From positions 496,001 to 560,000 of the forward strand of contig NZ_RQFG01000019.1 of the NCBI RefSeq assembly GCF_004769235.1: a stretch of 64,000 nt of DNA, given 5' to 3'. Under the pieces are notes generated by a model. That model worked only from the letters and a program-made list of their open reading frames with translations. It made no database searches and had not been told where the DNA came from. The number at the start of each line of letters is the position of its first letter. The stretch's first letter is position 1. Below are positions 55,069-64,000 of the stretch, piece by piece. A program made the position numbers and the translations under genes. This DNA comes from Leptospira kanakyensis (lineage in GTDB: Bacteria > Spirochaetota > Leptospiria > Leptospirales > Leptospiraceae).

Positions 55069-56778
55069 CTAACCTGCTTTTTTCATCAGTAGGTCAGTAG
55101 CTGCTTTTAACACCGCAGAAGTCACTTGTTTGCCACCAATCATCCTAGCCAGCTCCCGTTTCCGTTCTTCAAAGTCAAGAACCGAAGCCTGAGACACTGT
55201 CCTTCCACCTTCTAGGCGTTTCTCGATCTTGATTTGGTGGTCTCCCGATGCCGCAACTTGTTGGGTATGCGTGATGAGGAGAATTTGCGAGTTTCTTGCT
55301 AGTTTTTTAAGCTTTGTCGCCATTGCTTCGGCAGCCTCACCTCCGAGACCAGTATCCACCTCATCCAAAACCAACATTTGGGGGGAAGGAGCCTGTTTTC
55401 CCAGAACACTCCGAAGGGCAAGCATCACCCGAGACAACTCTCCCCCAGAAGCAACTTTACGGAGAGGCCGTGGTTTTTCTCCTGGATTGGCGCTAAAATA
55501 GAACTCAATTTGGTCAAGACCGGATTCAGAGAGAAAATAGGATTTGGAACCTTCTTCCACTTCACCTTCCGGATTTTCTTCCCAACGAAGAACCACTTGG
55601 AGTTTTCCACCTTCGAGCCCTAAATCGGACATCTCTTTTTGGACATCTTCCTCAAACTGCGAAATGACATTGCGGCGTAACTTAGACAATTGGAATCCCA
55701 GTTCCTTCATCTCGGTGAGGCATTGGTCTTTTTTGATTCGCAAAAAATCTTCATCTCCGGCTTGTTCGTTCCAACGTTCGAGTTCTGATTTTTTTTCTTC
55801 GAGAAGTAAGTTGATTTCCGTCAAACTAACGTTATATTTTTTCTTTAATTTTTTGATATCTTGGAGTCTAGATTGAACCATATCCAAACGTTCGGGACTA
55901 AAAAATAATTCTTCCTCTTCTTCGCGAATCACAGATTTGAGAGATTTTAACCTGTCATAAACCTCTTCCCATTCATCTAACATTTCCTTTTTTTCAGGAA
56001 TCAAAATAGAAATCTTTTGAATGGCATGAATGAGAGTCGGGAACACTTTTAGAATTGAATTTTCTTTTTCTGTTAATTCCTCTAACACCAAACGGTAGTT
56101 TTCTGCTAATTTTTCTCCATTTGCCAAAAGAGATTCTTCTGTAGACAAAGTTTCATCTTCTCCTTCTTTCGGAGAAACGGATTCAATCTCTTCAATTTCG
56201 TATTCGAGGATTTCTTTACGTTTGAGCATGGTTCGTCTCGTTTCCTCAAAATCAGATAATTTTTGTTTCCAATGACGGTATTGTTGTAATGCGGATTTGA
56301 ATTTGAATTTTAGGGACTCCAAATTACCGAACCTATCAAGAAATTCCAATTGGTTGGATTTTTCCAGTAAGAAAAGCTGTTCGTTTTGGGAATGGATCTC
56401 CGCCATAGTTTTTCCTAGTTCTCGCAAATGGGTGGTAGAAGCCAAACTCTCACCAATTTTTACCCGGGCTTTTCCATCCTTCATCAGTTCCTTAGTGATG
56501 ATGATCTCATCTCCCGTATAACGGAAACCTTGCTCCATCAAATAGTCCTTTGCTAGGTTTTGTCCCGTTAAGGAAAGAACTGCCTGTAAAGAATACCTCT
56601 CTTTTCCCTGCCGAATATTGGCAGTGGAACAACGTCCTCCAAACAAGGAAGCCAATGCATCGAAAATTAAGGATTTTCCAGCACCGGATTCGCCAGTAAA
56701 GACAGAGAGACCATCCGCAAGGGAAAGTTCCAAGGATTCAAAGAGTGCAAAATCTTTAATTTTCAAATGTGTAATCAT
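55069..56778 (-). CDS. recN: DNA repair protein RecN
   Basis: A 569-residue SMC-like ATPase for double-strand break repair. Walker A GESGAGKSLIFDALASL (about 30-46), long coiled coil (about 160-380), signature VASGGELSRVMLAL (about 440-453) and Walker B MLVLDEVDTGLGG (about 467-479). AGGAG 6 bases before the ATG. I saw no clear LexA-type operator in the 129-base divergent gap to the patatin gene. Confidence 0.96.
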   Translation of the reverse strand: MITHLKIKDFALFESLELSLADGLSVFTGESGAGKSLIFDALASLFGGRCSTANIRQGKERYSLQAVLSLTGQNLAKDYLMEQGFRYTGDEIIITKELMKDGKARVKIGESLASTTHLRELGKTMAEIHSQNEQLFLLEKSNQLEFLDRFGNLESLKFKFKSALQQYRHWKQKLSDFEETRRTMLKRKEILEYEIEEIESVSPKEGEDETLSTEESLLANGEKLAENYRLVLEELTEKENSILKVFPTLIHAIQKISILIPEKKEMLDEWEEVYDRLKSLKSVIREEEEELFFSPERLDMVQSRLQDIKKLKKKYNVSLTEINLLLEEKKSELERWNEQAGDEDFLRIKKDQCLTEMKELGFQLSKLRRNVISQFEEDVQKEMSDLGLEGGKLQVVLRWEENPEGEVEEGSKSYFLSESGLDQIEFYFSANPGEKPRPLRKVASGGELSRVMLALRSVLGKQAPSPQMLVLDEVDTGLGGEAAEAMATKLKKLARNSQILLITHTQQVAASGDHQIKIEKRLEGGRTVSQASVLDFEERKRELARMIGGKQVTSAVLKAATDLLMKKAG

Positions 56779-56907
56779 ATAGACTCCTGTTTGCTATACA
56801 TACAATTACTACTTAACAAATAGATAGTCAATGAAATTTTTTATTTTAGGCCAAAAAACAAAATTTCTCTCTCTTTCCCATCTGAAACCCTGGTGGAAAA
56901 GGCCCTT

Positions 56908-58614
56908 ATGAAAGATTTAGAAGGAAAAATCCACCTTGTTTCCAGCCTTCCCTTATTCCGAAGTTTGTCTCGGAAGGAAAAGGTCTGGGTGGCCGAATCG
57001 GTTCATATCGTAGAATCAGAAAGGGAAGAAACCCTATTCACGGCTGGAGACTCAGACCGAAGTTTATATTTAATTCTTTCCGGCGGGATCAAATTGTTTC
57101 TGCCAAAAAAAGGGGAAGGGAAACGAGAGGAAGAAGTCCAATACCTCAAAAAGGGGGAATATTTTGGTATCCAATCCCTACTGACTGGAGAAAAACACAG
57201 TCATACAGCTGTTACTGTTTCTGAATCAAGATTTCTTGTTCTCTCCCAATCGGGATTCCAAAAATTAATCCAAAAAATTCCTTACTTATCCCTTACATTT
57301 TCTAAAATGCTCACAAAGTCACTCCGGGGAGAACTTTTAGGCGGAAGGGAATACTTTCGTAACTCTGTGGTTTGTTTGGTGCATTCCGATCCCATTGCGA
57401 AGAATACATTGGCAAAAGAATTAGTAACTTCCATAGAAGAAGAATCCGGAAAAAAATCTGTAATTTTACATTTTGGACAAAATGGACAAACCGAAAACCC
57501 TTATGTAAAATCTTATAAATTTAAAGATTCTGACCGAATCAAAGAAACCCTTGGCAAACACTACGCCAGCCATTCTTTTATTTTTTTAGAAGTGTTTCCT
57601 GAAACAGACGAAGAACTCAAACGTCTGTTAATCGACGAAGCTGACCATATCGAAAATTATCTTTCTTTGAATCAAAAAATCAATCTTTGTGATTCCATTA
57701 CGAGTGAATCCAAAGAAAATGAAATCCTTTATCATGAAACCCAAATCCAAGATGTGATTAGTCATGGAAAATGGGAAATCCATGTCAGAAGAAAAGCTAG
57801 AGAACTTTCAGGAGTCCAAATTGGTGTGGCTCTCGGTGGTGGCGCTGCCTTGGGGCTAGCTCAGGTCGGAATCATGAAGGTGATGGAAGAGGAAGGTCTT
57901 GTTCCTGATATGATTGCAGGAACGAGTATTGGCGCTGTCATTGGAGCTTTTTGGGCCAGTGGACTTGGATACAAGGGAATCTTACCACTACTCGGCGAAA
58001 TTGATAGTATTTTCAAAATGTTCAAACTGGTGGACTTATCCTTTCCGGGACAAGGCCTTCTCCATGGTAAACATGTTCGTTCCCTTCTTGAAAAGTACTT
58101 GGGGGATTTATATTTTGAGGATCTTCCGATCAAACTCAGACTGATTAGTTGTGACATCACAACAAGACAAGAAATTATACTTTCGGAAGGGAAGGTACTC
58201 GATGCGGTAATGGCGAGTATTTCCATCCCTGGAGTTTTTGTTCCCCAACCCCAAGAGAATGGAAAAACTTATGTGGATGGCGGGATCGTAAACCCACTCC
58301 CTGTTTCTGCTCTAAGCCATGAAGGTGTTGGGAAAATCATCGCCATCAATTCCATGCCTAGTTCCAAAGATGAAATGAAAACAAACAAACTATTGAATTT
58401 GAATGTACTGGATATCATTGTGAATAGTTTGTATTCTTTGCAATATCGGATTGGAAAGTACAGTGCTCAGGAAGCAGATGTGTATCTAAACCCCATCCTT
58501 CCGAATTCCAATTGGTTTGAATTTTGGCGGAGTTCTGAATTCATCCAACTCGGGGAAACTGTTGTCAAAAGTTCCCTCGAGGAAATAAAACAGTTGTTTA
58601 GCGAAAAAACCTAA
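56908..58614 (+). CDS. Patatin-like phospholipase with N-terminal cyclic-nucleotide-binding-like domain
   Basis: About 568 residues from the ATG at 56908, which has AAGG 5 bases upstream. The N-terminal domain (about 10-130) has the cNMP-binding roll (LFTAGDSDRSLYLILSGGIK). The patatin domain (about 300-480) holds the oxyanion loop ALGGGAALGLAQVG, the nucleophile Ser in AGTSIGAVIG and the catalytic Asp in VDGGIVNPLPV. This layout is like the soluble part of NTE/PNPLA6 lysophospholipases. The canonical arginine of true cAMP sites is not evident, so it may bind another ligand. Its 3' end overlaps the PLP-enzyme gene by 4 bases. Confidence 0.92.
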   Translation: MKDLEGKIHLVSSLPLFRSLSRKEKVWVAESVHIVESEREETLFTAGDSDRSLYLILSGGIKLFLPKKGEGKREEEVQYLKKGEYFGIQSLLTGEKHSHTAVTVSESRFLVLSQSGFQKLIQKIPYLSLTFSKMLTKSLRGELLGGREYFRNSVVCLVHSDPIAKNTLAKELVTSIEEESGKKSVILHFGQNGQTENPYVKSYKFKDSDRIKETLGKHYASHSFIFLEVFPETDEELKRLLIDEADHIENYLSLNQKINLCDSITSESKENEILYHETQIQDVISHGKWEIHVRRKARELSGVQIGVALGGGAALGLAQVGIMKVMEEEGLVPDMIAGTSIGAVIGAFWASGLGYKGILPLLGEIDSIFKMFKLVDLSFPGQGLLHGKHVRSLLEKYLGDLYFEDLPIKLRLISCDITTRQEIILSEGKVLDAVMASISIPGVFVPQPQENGKTYVDGGIVNPLPVSALSHEGVGKIIAINSMPSSKDEMKTNKLLNLNVLDIIVNSLYSLQYRIGKYSAQEADVYLNPILPNSNWFEFWRSSEFIQLGETVVKSSLEEIKQLFSEKT

Positions 58615-59612
58615 TCCCGATCGGGAGAAAGGATCACTATGTTAAATGGATTTCTTTCGTTTTTTTCAGATTCGGGCAGGGACTCGGAAAACCGTAATGC
58701 TCCAGTGATCACAGTCCCAGTTGTGAGCCCTGCAAAAATTCCTTCTTTTTCATAAAGGTCAGCTTGCAAGTGTAAGGCTTCGTCTGGGTTTACATGAAAG
58801 TAGTGATCGATCAATTTTGGGTCATAAACTGCTGGAAGTTGGATCCTTTCCCTTTCTTTCGGATTGTCCGTCTTTCCATATTCCATAAAAGGTGAGTTTG
58901 GTTTTCCTGCAATGATGACTTTGACACGTCGGTCTTGGGATTTTAAATACCTACCAATTCCTGTGATGGCCCCGCCAGATCCAGGTGCAGAAATGACTGC
59001 CCCCACTTTCCCTTGTAAGTCTCTCCAAATTTCAGGCCCTGTAGTTTTGAAATGGAAATTAGGATTTGCGGGATTGGAAGCTTCATCGGGAATCCAGCCG
59101 CCAATTTTTTTGGCTTTCTCTTCGGCTAGGTCATACAAACGACTAAGATCCCCTTCATTCGTCACAGTGACCTCGGCTCCATAACTTCGAAGCAATTGGA
59201 TCCTCTCCGAACTTGTATGAAGAGGGACCAGGCAGTAAACAGGATATCCTTTTACCTTTCCGATCCAAGTGAAACTCACAGAAGAAGAACCGGCACCAAC
59301 CAGTACCACACTCATTCCTTTTTTTAGTTTCCCTCGCCTTTCTGCATCGATATACATGGCAATGGCAGTACGGTCTTTGGCCGATCCGGTAGGATTTAAA
59401 AATTCGGCTTTGAGATAAAACTGAACTCCGGAATATTCCGATCCAATTCGATTCAACCGAATGAGAGGAGTATTTCCAATCAGTTGGAGGATATTGTCCT
59501 GAATCGGTCTTGCAACGGAAAGTTCCTTTCCAAAGATACCTTGTACATTGTTAAGCGCCTGAAGTAGACTATTGCCTAAGTCGTCGATGCCTTTGGAAAT
59601 TGGATCTATCAT
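58611..59612 (-). CDS. Cysteine synthase / cystathionine beta-synthase-like PLP enzyme
   Basis: 333 residues of the fold type II PLP family. The N-terminal 40 residues are an unusual extension. Then IGNTPLIRLNRI, the PLP lysine in NPTGSAKDRT (Lys79), the phosphate cup GSGGAITG (211-218) and GLTTGTVITGAL near the end. The substrate loop that normally reads TSGNTG reads GAGSSSVS (106-113), so the amino-acid carboxylate site is changed. It may use another substrate than O-acetylserine. Coupled to the FKBP gene by TAATG. Confidence 0.88.
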   Translation of the reverse strand: MIDPISKGIDDLGNSLLQALNNVQGIFGKELSVARPIQDNILQLIGNTPLIRLNRIGSEYSGVQFYLKAEFLNPTGSAKDRTAIAMYIDAERRGKLKKGMSVVLVGAGSSSVSFTWIGKVKGYPVYCLVPLHTSSERIQLLRSYGAEVTVTNEGDLSRLYDLAEEKAKKIGGWIPDEASNPANPNFHFKTTGPEIWRDLQGKVGAVISAPGSGGAITGIGRYLKSQDRRVKVIIAGKPNSPFMEYGKTDNPKERERIQLPAVYDPKLIDHYFHVNPDEALHLQADLYEKEGIFAGLTTGTVITGALRFSESLPESEKNERNPFNIVILSPDRD

Positions 59613-59989
59613 TATTTTACTTTAATCAGTTCCACATCAAAGATGAGAGTAGAATTCGCAGGAATCGGACCCACGGCACGAGCACCATATCCAAATTGTG
59701 GAGGGATGGTGAGTTTACGTTTTCCACCTTCTTTCATTCCTACAATTCCTCGTTCCCAACCTTGGATGACTTGTCCTTGGCCTAATTGGAAACTAAATGG
59801 TTCCCCACGATCCACAGAAGAATCAAACACCTTTCCATTGGTAAGTTTACCAGTGTAATGAACCACTACGGTAGTTCCGCGAATGGCCTCTCTTCCTAAC
59901 CCTTGTTTGGTGTCTTGGATAAGAAGTTCGTCCGCAAAAAGACTACCTGTTACAAATAAAAATCCGAGTAAAATTGAAAACAGTTTCAT
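59612..59989 (-). CDS. Exported FKBP-type peptidyl-prolyl isomerase
   Basis: About 125 residues from the ATG at 59989. Signal peptide MKLFSILLGFLFVTGSLFA, then one FKBP domain: TVVVHYTGKLTNGKVFDSS, QVIQGWERGIVGMKEGG and YGARAVGPIPANSTLIFDVE. The active-site aromatic residues are in place. Folds proteins in the periplasm. An upstream in-frame start at 60103 would lie inside leuD. Third gene of the leuC-leuD unit. Confidence 0.94.
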   Translation of the reverse strand: MKLFSILLGFLFVTGSLFADELLIQDTKQGLGREAIRGTTVVVHYTGKLTNGKVFDSSVDRGEPFSFQLGQGQVIQGWERGIVGMKEGGKRKLTIPPQFGYGARAVGPIPANSTLIFDVELIKVK

Positions 59990-59996
59990 AGTGCGA

Positions 59997-60623
59997 TTAT
60001 ACAGTTTTCTCGTACAACCAGGGAACTTCTTTTTGGTTCTTTTCCTCAAATTTTTGAATAAAATCGGCCTTTTGGAGGGTGAGTCCGATATCATCAAGTC
60101 CATTCAGAAGGCAATGTTTACGAAAAGCGTCCACTTCAAAAGAGTATTTTTTACCCTCTTCTGTCACTACCACTTGGTTTTCCAAATCGATTTCCAAGTT
60201 AGCACCTGGCTTTTTATCAATGGTTTGAAAAATTTCTTCTACCTGATTTTCCGGTAAAACGATGGGTAACATTCCATTTTTAAAACAGTTATTGTAAAAA
60301 ATATCTGCATAAGATGGGGAAATGATGGAACGAAATCCATAATCTTCTAAGGCCCAAGGAGCATGTTCTCTTGAGGATCCGCAACCAAAGTTGTCACGGG
60401 TCACAAGAATATTAGAACCTTTGTATCTTTCTGCATTTAAAACAAATTCAGGATTTGGTTTTTTCCCAGCATCATCGAGAAATCTCCAGTCATGGAATAG
60501 ATGTTGTCCAAACCCTGATCTTTCAATTTTCCGAAGGAATTGTTTAGGAATGATTTGGTCTGTGTCTACGTTTGCCTTGTCTAAAAGGGCCGCGATACCT
60601 TTTAACTTTGTAAATGCTTTCAT
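59997..60623 (-). CDS. leuD: 3-isopropylmalate dehydratase small subunit
   Basis: 208 residues. Pairs with LeuC to isomerise isopropylmalate in leucine synthesis. Motifs: [14 protein letters not shown] (about 18-31), [15 protein letters not shown] (about 75-89) and [21 protein letters not shown] 1 base after leuC. Length is normal. Confidence 0.97.
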   Translation of the reverse strand: MKAFTKLKGIAALLDKANVDTDQIIPKQFLRKIERSGFGQHLFHDWRFLDDAGKKPNPEFVLNAERYKGSNILVTRDNFGCGSSREHAPWALEDYGFRSIISPSYADIFYNNCFKNGMLPIVLPENQVEEIFQTIDKKPGANLEIDLENQVVVTEEGKKYSFEVDAFRKHCLLNGLDDIGLTLQKADFIQKFEEKNQKEVPWLYEKTV

Positions 60624-60624
60624 T

Positions 60625-62019
60625 TTATTTCCACTCCCGAATGTCTACGAAATGTCCTTCGACTGCTACAGCCGCTGCCATCGCAGGGCCAACCAAATGT
60701 GTTCGTCCGCCTTTTCCTTGTCTTCCTTCAAAGTTTCTGTTGGAAGTAGAAGCACAACGATCACCTGGTGAAAGAACGTCATCATTCATGGCAAGGCACA
60801 TAGAACAACCAGGGTTACGCCATTGAAAACCGGCTTCTAAAAAGATTTTATCAAGGCCTTCCGATTCTGCTTGTCGTTTCACGCGACCAGAACCAGGCAC
60901 AATGATGGCCTCTACTTCTTTGCTAACTTTTTTACCTTTGACAGTGTCCGCAACCACACGTAAGTCTTCGATCCTAGAGTTGGTGCATGATCCAATAAAA
61001 ACCTTATTCACTTTGACATCGATTAGTTTCTGGCCTGGTTTTAAATCCATATAAGCAAGAGCAGACTCTGCTGATTTTTTTTGCACAGGGTCAGTAAAGT
61101 CTGTAGGAGCAGGAACCGTTGCTGTCACAGGAATCACTTGGCCAGGAGAAGTTCCCCAAGAAACCATAGGTGCGATTTCATTTGCATTCAAAACAACTGT
61201 TTTATCAAATTTTGCGCCTGTATCCGTTGCATATGCCTTCCATTTAGCAGCTGCTATATCAAAAGCCTCACCTTTAGGAGCAAAGTCTCTTCCTTTGATA
61301 TAATTGATAGTTGTATCATCAGGGGAAATGAGTCCTGCACGAGCACCAGCTTCGATCGCCATATTGCAGATTGTCATACGGCCTTCCATACTGAGAGAAC
61401 GAATGGCCTCTCCAGTAAACTCAATCACGTACCCAGTCGCTCCATCGGTTCCAATTTTTCCGATGATCGCAAGAACAATGTCTTTTGCAGAAACCAGTGG
61501 AGATAGTTTGCCATCCACACGGATTTCTAAAGTTTTAGGTTTCTTTTGGACGAGAGTTTGTGTCGCAAGAACATGTTCTACTTCCGATGTTCCAATTCCA
61601 AAAGCAAGTGCTCCAAATGCACCATGTGTGGCAGTGTGAGAGTCCCCACAAACAATTGTCATACCAGGATGTGTGAGTCCCAGTTCAGGAGCAACAACGT
61701 GTACGATCCCATTGTCTGGGTGGTTGATATCAAATAATGTAATTCCGTTTTCTTTACAGTTGTCCATCAGAGTTTGCATTTGCAAAACAGAGATAGGATC
61801 TACTGATTTCCAGTCACGAGTCCTTGTGGATACGTTGTGGTCCATTGTTGCATAAGTAGCATCTGGACGGCGCACTTTTCTGTTGGTTAATTTTAAACTC
61901 TCAAAAGCCTGTGGGCTTGTCACCTCATGGACTAGGTGTCTATCGATATAGATAAGGCAGGTTCCATCTTCCTCGTGGACCAAATGGTCATTCCAAATCT
62001 TTTCAAACATGGTTTTCAT
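60625..62019 (-). CDS. leuC: 3-isopropylmalate dehydratase large subunit
   Basis: 464 residues, aconitase family. The [4Fe-4S] cysteines are in [14 protein letters not shown] (about 345-358) and [11 protein letters not shown] (about 404-414); [18 protein letters not shown] is also intact. GAGGGAG lies about 8 bases before the ATG at 62019. I see no leader peptide or attenuator in the 77-base gap upstream. Confidence 0.97.
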   Translation of the reverse strand: MKTMFEKIWNDHLVHEEDGTCLIYIDRHLVHEVTSPQAFESLKLTNRKVRRPDATYATMDHNVSTRTRDWKSVDPISVLQMQTLMDNCKENGITLFDINHPDNGIVHVVAPELGLTHPGMTIVCGDSHTATHGAFGALAFGIGTSEVEHVLATQTLVQKKPKTLEIRVDGKLSPLVSAKDIVLAIIGKIGTDGATGYVIEFTGEAIRSLSMEGRMTICNMAIEAGARAGLISPDDTTINYIKGRDFAPKGEAFDIAAAKWKAYATDTGAKFDKTVVLNANEIAPMVSWGTSPGQVIPVTATVPAPTDFTDPVQKKSAESALAYMDLKPGQKLIDVKVNKVFIGSCTNSRIEDLRVVADTVKGKKVSKEVEAIIVPGSGRVKRQAESEGLDKIFLEAGFQWRNPGCSMCLAMNDDVLSPGDRCASTSNRNFEGRQGKGGRTHLVGPAMAAAVAVEGHFVDIREWK

Positions 62020-62096
62020 AACTAGACTCCCTCACTTCCAGTCATAACTCGGACATGGGGTAGTCTGTCCAGGGAATTTGGAAAAATAGATGAGTT

Positions 62097-62924
62097 CTAA
62101 GGGGTCTGGACTGTAGCCCCATCTACATAGGTTCCCGATATCCCGGAACAATGTGTGGCAGCAGTCCCCGCCCCTCCCGTCAAAGGAGCTGTATAAACGC
62201 TGATGATATAACCAACACTGGACTGGGTGACCTTACAAGATCCCACCACACTTGTTTCCGTACATTTAGACGTCTGTTTGGTTCCGGAAAGACAACTTGT
62301 GAGATACCCATAATAGTTTTGGCAGACACCACCACCCACAGCACAAGCAAATTTAAAGGTCTTAGTAGAACCCCCGTTGAGAAGGTCAGAAAGGTCTGAA
62401 TCAGAAATTGTTTGTACGGGAGTACCGTCAGTCAAAACCGTCAGCGGATTTACCGAAGCACTTTCTTTTTGGTAGAGATAGAACAAATAACTCCCAGCCT
62501 TTGTAAAAGTGATCACCGTTGCCGGTGAATCTGCTTTGGAATATTCTGTTCCTTCTTTTGCTAGGACTGCTGCAGAAAGATCCAAAGGACAACTTGTCGA
62601 AACATAAACAGAAAGCTTCGCATAACGAGAGAGTACGACTCTTGTTCCAATTTGAGCTCCGGTGATTTGCATGACTGCATAATAGGTATCGCCGGCAAGA
62701 GCAAAGGAGACTGACTGTGAAGTAGTTGTGATTCCAGTATAACCAGCTTTGATTTGTGTTCCAAGGCCAGCCACAGTACATCCATCCGCTCCCGTTTCTT
62801 TAGCTAAAACGAGTGAGGTTGCAGCATCGTTTTTAGAAGTCTCTCCAGAACACCCGAAAAAAACAGAAAAAAGAAAAAAACTCATGAGTAATAAAAACAA
62901 TTTGAATGGGTACATCCGAAACAT
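62097..62924 (-). CDS. Putative lipoprotein of unknown function
   Basis: 275 residues. Lipoprotein signal MYPFKLFLLLMSFFLFSVFF ends in GC. The mature part is rich in S, T, G and A with about nine cysteines, suggesting several disulfides and a surface or periplasmic place. An N-terminal beta domain (about 50-150, with FTKAGSYLFYLY) looks like a bacterial pre-peptidase C-terminal-type fold; the rest is unrecognised. AGGAAGG 7 bases before the ATG. It follows the FHA gene by 4 bases. Confidence 0.8.
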   Translation of the reverse strand: MFRMYPFKLFLLLMSFFLFSVFFGCSGETSKNDAATSLVLAKETGADGCTVAGLGTQIKAGYTGITTTSQSVSFALAGDTYYAVMQITGAQIGTRVVLSRYAKLSVYVSTSCPLDLSAAVLAKEGTEYSKADSPATVITFTKAGSYLFYLYQKESASVNPLTVLTDGTPVQTISDSDLSDLLNGGSTKTFKFACAVGGGVCQNYYGYLTSCLSGTKQTSKCTETSVVGSCKVTQSSVGYIISVYTAPLTGGAGTAATHCSGISGTYVDGATVQTP

Positions 62925-62928
62925 AACT

Positions 62929-64000
62929 CTACCTTCCTCGAAACGATAAGACAGTTTTTCCTATTTGGATTTCGTCCAAGTTATGCAGAACCTTGGGGCG
63001 AAGTAATTTTTTGCCATTTAAGTATACACCTGTTTCCGATACACAATCAAACAATATATACTTTCCCTTTTTGTTTTTTATCTTTGCGTGGAGGCCGGCC
63101 ACAGAGGGGTCATGGAGAACTAAATGATTGGATTCAGAGTTACCAATGGTCATTTCTTCAAACTGTAATGAATACTGTTCTGAATTTTGATTTCCATCTC
63201 TTCGTAAAAGAACTGCGTAAGAGTAAGAAGTCCCAGCGGGAGGTGTTTTCTCTGCAATGGTAAGAGCAATTTCACGGTCACGAGCTGCCTTCTCCATTGT
63301 TTCTCCATACATCCGATCGTAAACTTGGAGTTCTTCTTTTCTTTCTGAATACTCTGGTTCGAGAGGTGGAGCTGTTAGGATGCCTTGGTCTCGTTCTTCA
63401 TAACCACGTAAATAATACAAAGCCGCCAAACAAAGAAAAATGAAAAACAAACTGACCGGGAAAAAGAATAAGGGATCCGAAAGTTTCAAATACAAGGATT
63501 TGAAAAAAGATAGTTCATACCGAAATTCAAATCGTATCCCCTGGTCTACTGAAACCAAACTTCCCGCCACTGAATTCGTTTTCCACTGCGACAAATTCCA
63601 AAGAGAAAAATATACTAATTCATAATCTGGATTTCCCAAATGACGCAAATAGGAAAAAAGTTCCGGATAACTGTCTGACTTTGTGATTGGGTAATGGCTT
63701 CCATTCGCATAACTTGCTAACTTCGTTGCTTCTAAAGAACTTGGGGCAAGAACAATGAGTTGGAGGTTTTTATCTCGGATTCGTTTTGCAAGTTCCGGAA
63801 TCTCAAATCGATCCTGCCATTCAGGAGAGAAACTAACAAATATCAGAACATGGTCTTCGGTGGATGTATTTTTAGGAATCCCTTCTAAAAAGTTTTCCCA
63901 GTTCCGGATGGGATACACTGGAGCCGGTTCTTTGGGAAAAGGAAAAGATATGTCTAAAACATTAGAACGAATCCTTTCAAAAGAATGTTTATTGGAATCC
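62929..64000 (-). CDS. FHA domain membrane protein, 5' end outside window
   Basis: The frame is open to the right edge, adding 27 codons before the GTG at 63918, so the gene most likely begins outside the window. The visible part starts with an alpha/beta domain that looks like the second half of a von Willebrand A-type fold (VLIFVSFSPEW, LQLIVLAPSS). A membrane helix follows (about 150-170 from the GTG), then a charged linker and a C-terminal FHA domain (about 255-325) with MTIGNSESNHLVLHDPSVAG and LHAKIKNKKG. FHA domains bind phosphothreonine; no kinase is adjacent here. Confidence 0.85.
   Translation of the reverse strand, partial: DSNKHSFERIRSNVLDISFPFPKEPAPVYPIRNWENFLEGIPKNTSTEDHVLIFVSFSPEWQDRFEIPELAKRIRDKNLQLIVLAPSSLEATKLASYANGSHYPITKSDSYPELFSYLRHLGNPDYELVYFSLWNLSQWKTNSVAGSLVSVDQGIRFEFRYELSFFKSLYLKLSDPLFFFPVSLFFIFLCLAALYYLRGYEERDQGILTAPPLEPEYSERKEELQVYDRMYGETMEKAARDREIALTIAEKTPPAGTSYSYAVLLRRDGNQNSEQYSLQFEEMTIGNSESNHLVLHDPSVAGLHAKIKNKKGKYILFDCVSETGVYLNGKKLLRPKVLHNLDEIQIGKTVLSFRGR

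Noticed and set aside
56779..56907. SOS operator in the recN/patatin divergent gap
   Set aside because: I looked for TTTG-N5-CAAA and similar palindromes and found none with both arms.
61081..61639. Plus-strand frames of 141 and 111 codons opposite leuC
   Set aside because: leuC is intact with its iron-sulfur cysteines; the antisense frames are rich in C, R and S as expected from the reverse of leuC codons.
62020..62096. Leader peptide or attenuator for leuC
   Set aside because: No run of leucine codons, no paired stems with a U-run; only a 5-bp GGACA/TGTCC stem.

Overview
The window reads as chromosomal DNA of a spirochaete, most probably Leptospira. This is inferred from gene content, not from a database search: a B12-dependent ribonucleotide reductase, a complete general secretion (gsp) operon, HPr kinase with HPr, an LPS transport/Kdo/heptose gene set, BamA, and many lipoproteins with loose lipoboxes. 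G+C looks to be about 40 percent by eye, which fits the non-pathogenic Leptospira better than the pathogens. Gene density is very high, most genes lie on the minus strand, start/stop overlaps of 1 to 40 bases are routine, and TTG starts are frequent (rpsP, rimM, trmD, ptsH, pyrG, rfaE1, bamA). I see no rRNA, tRNA, insertion sequence, prophage, CRISPR array or other mobile element. This is core genome.

Layout. (1) 1-3108: 3' part of nrdJ on the plus strand, closed by a strong hairpin terminator. (2) 16889-3435, minus: one unit of about 13.4 kb holding a lipoprotein, a LysM/M23 peptidase and gspC-D-E-F-G-H-I-J-K-L-M-N. (3) 16950-18395, plus: comM/yifB. (4) 24055-18396, minus: rpsP-khpA-rimM-trmD-rplS-rnhB, a FliK-like protein, an FlhB C-terminal homologue, an HD-GYP protein with a damaged HD motif, yraN and a small unknown. 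(5) 28715-24103, minus: priA-fmt-PASTA protein-rpe. (6) 40463-28717, minus: pyrG-kdsA-lptC-lptA-lptB-rpoN-hprK-ptsH-ntrY-ntrX and a UDG-like protein. (7) 42031-40527: the two heptose activation genes rfaE1-rfaE2. (8) 42086-48854: a Lon-N protein, a TsaB-like unknown, acyl-CoA synthetase, a thioredoxin-like lipoprotein, a small unknown, a glycosyltransferase, a CysQ-like phosphatase and an exported unknown. (9) 56778-48873, minus: recN-exbB-exbD-bamA-pcrA. (10) 56908-58614, plus: a patatin-type protein with a cyclic-nucleotide-binding-like domain. (11) 62019-58611, minus: leuC-leuD-FKBP-PLP enzyme. (12) 64000-62097, minus: a partial FHA protein and a lipoprotein.

The common theme is building the diderm envelope: type II secretion, LPS precursor synthesis (KdsA, RfaE1/E2, CTP from PyrG), the Lpt bridge, BamA, and ExbBD energisation. 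Two regulatory modules are embedded in it: sigma-54/HprK/HPr/NtrYX and an HD-GYP protein beside flagellar export homologues.

I did not find a wholly new system. The most interesting signals are family members with altered key residues and conserved gene orders that reveal losses. They are: a kinase-less PASTA protein at the place where Firmicutes carry the PASTA kinase PrkC; an NtrX-like regulator without GAFTGA although rpoN lies four genes away; an HD-GYP protein without the HD histidine; an RNase HII frame with no ATG/GTG/TTG ahead of its catalytic motif; a four-cysteine UDG-like protein without the catalytic motifs; a cysteine-synthase-like enzyme with a rewritten substrate loop; and a possible degenerate TsaB whose only upstream start lies inside a terminator.
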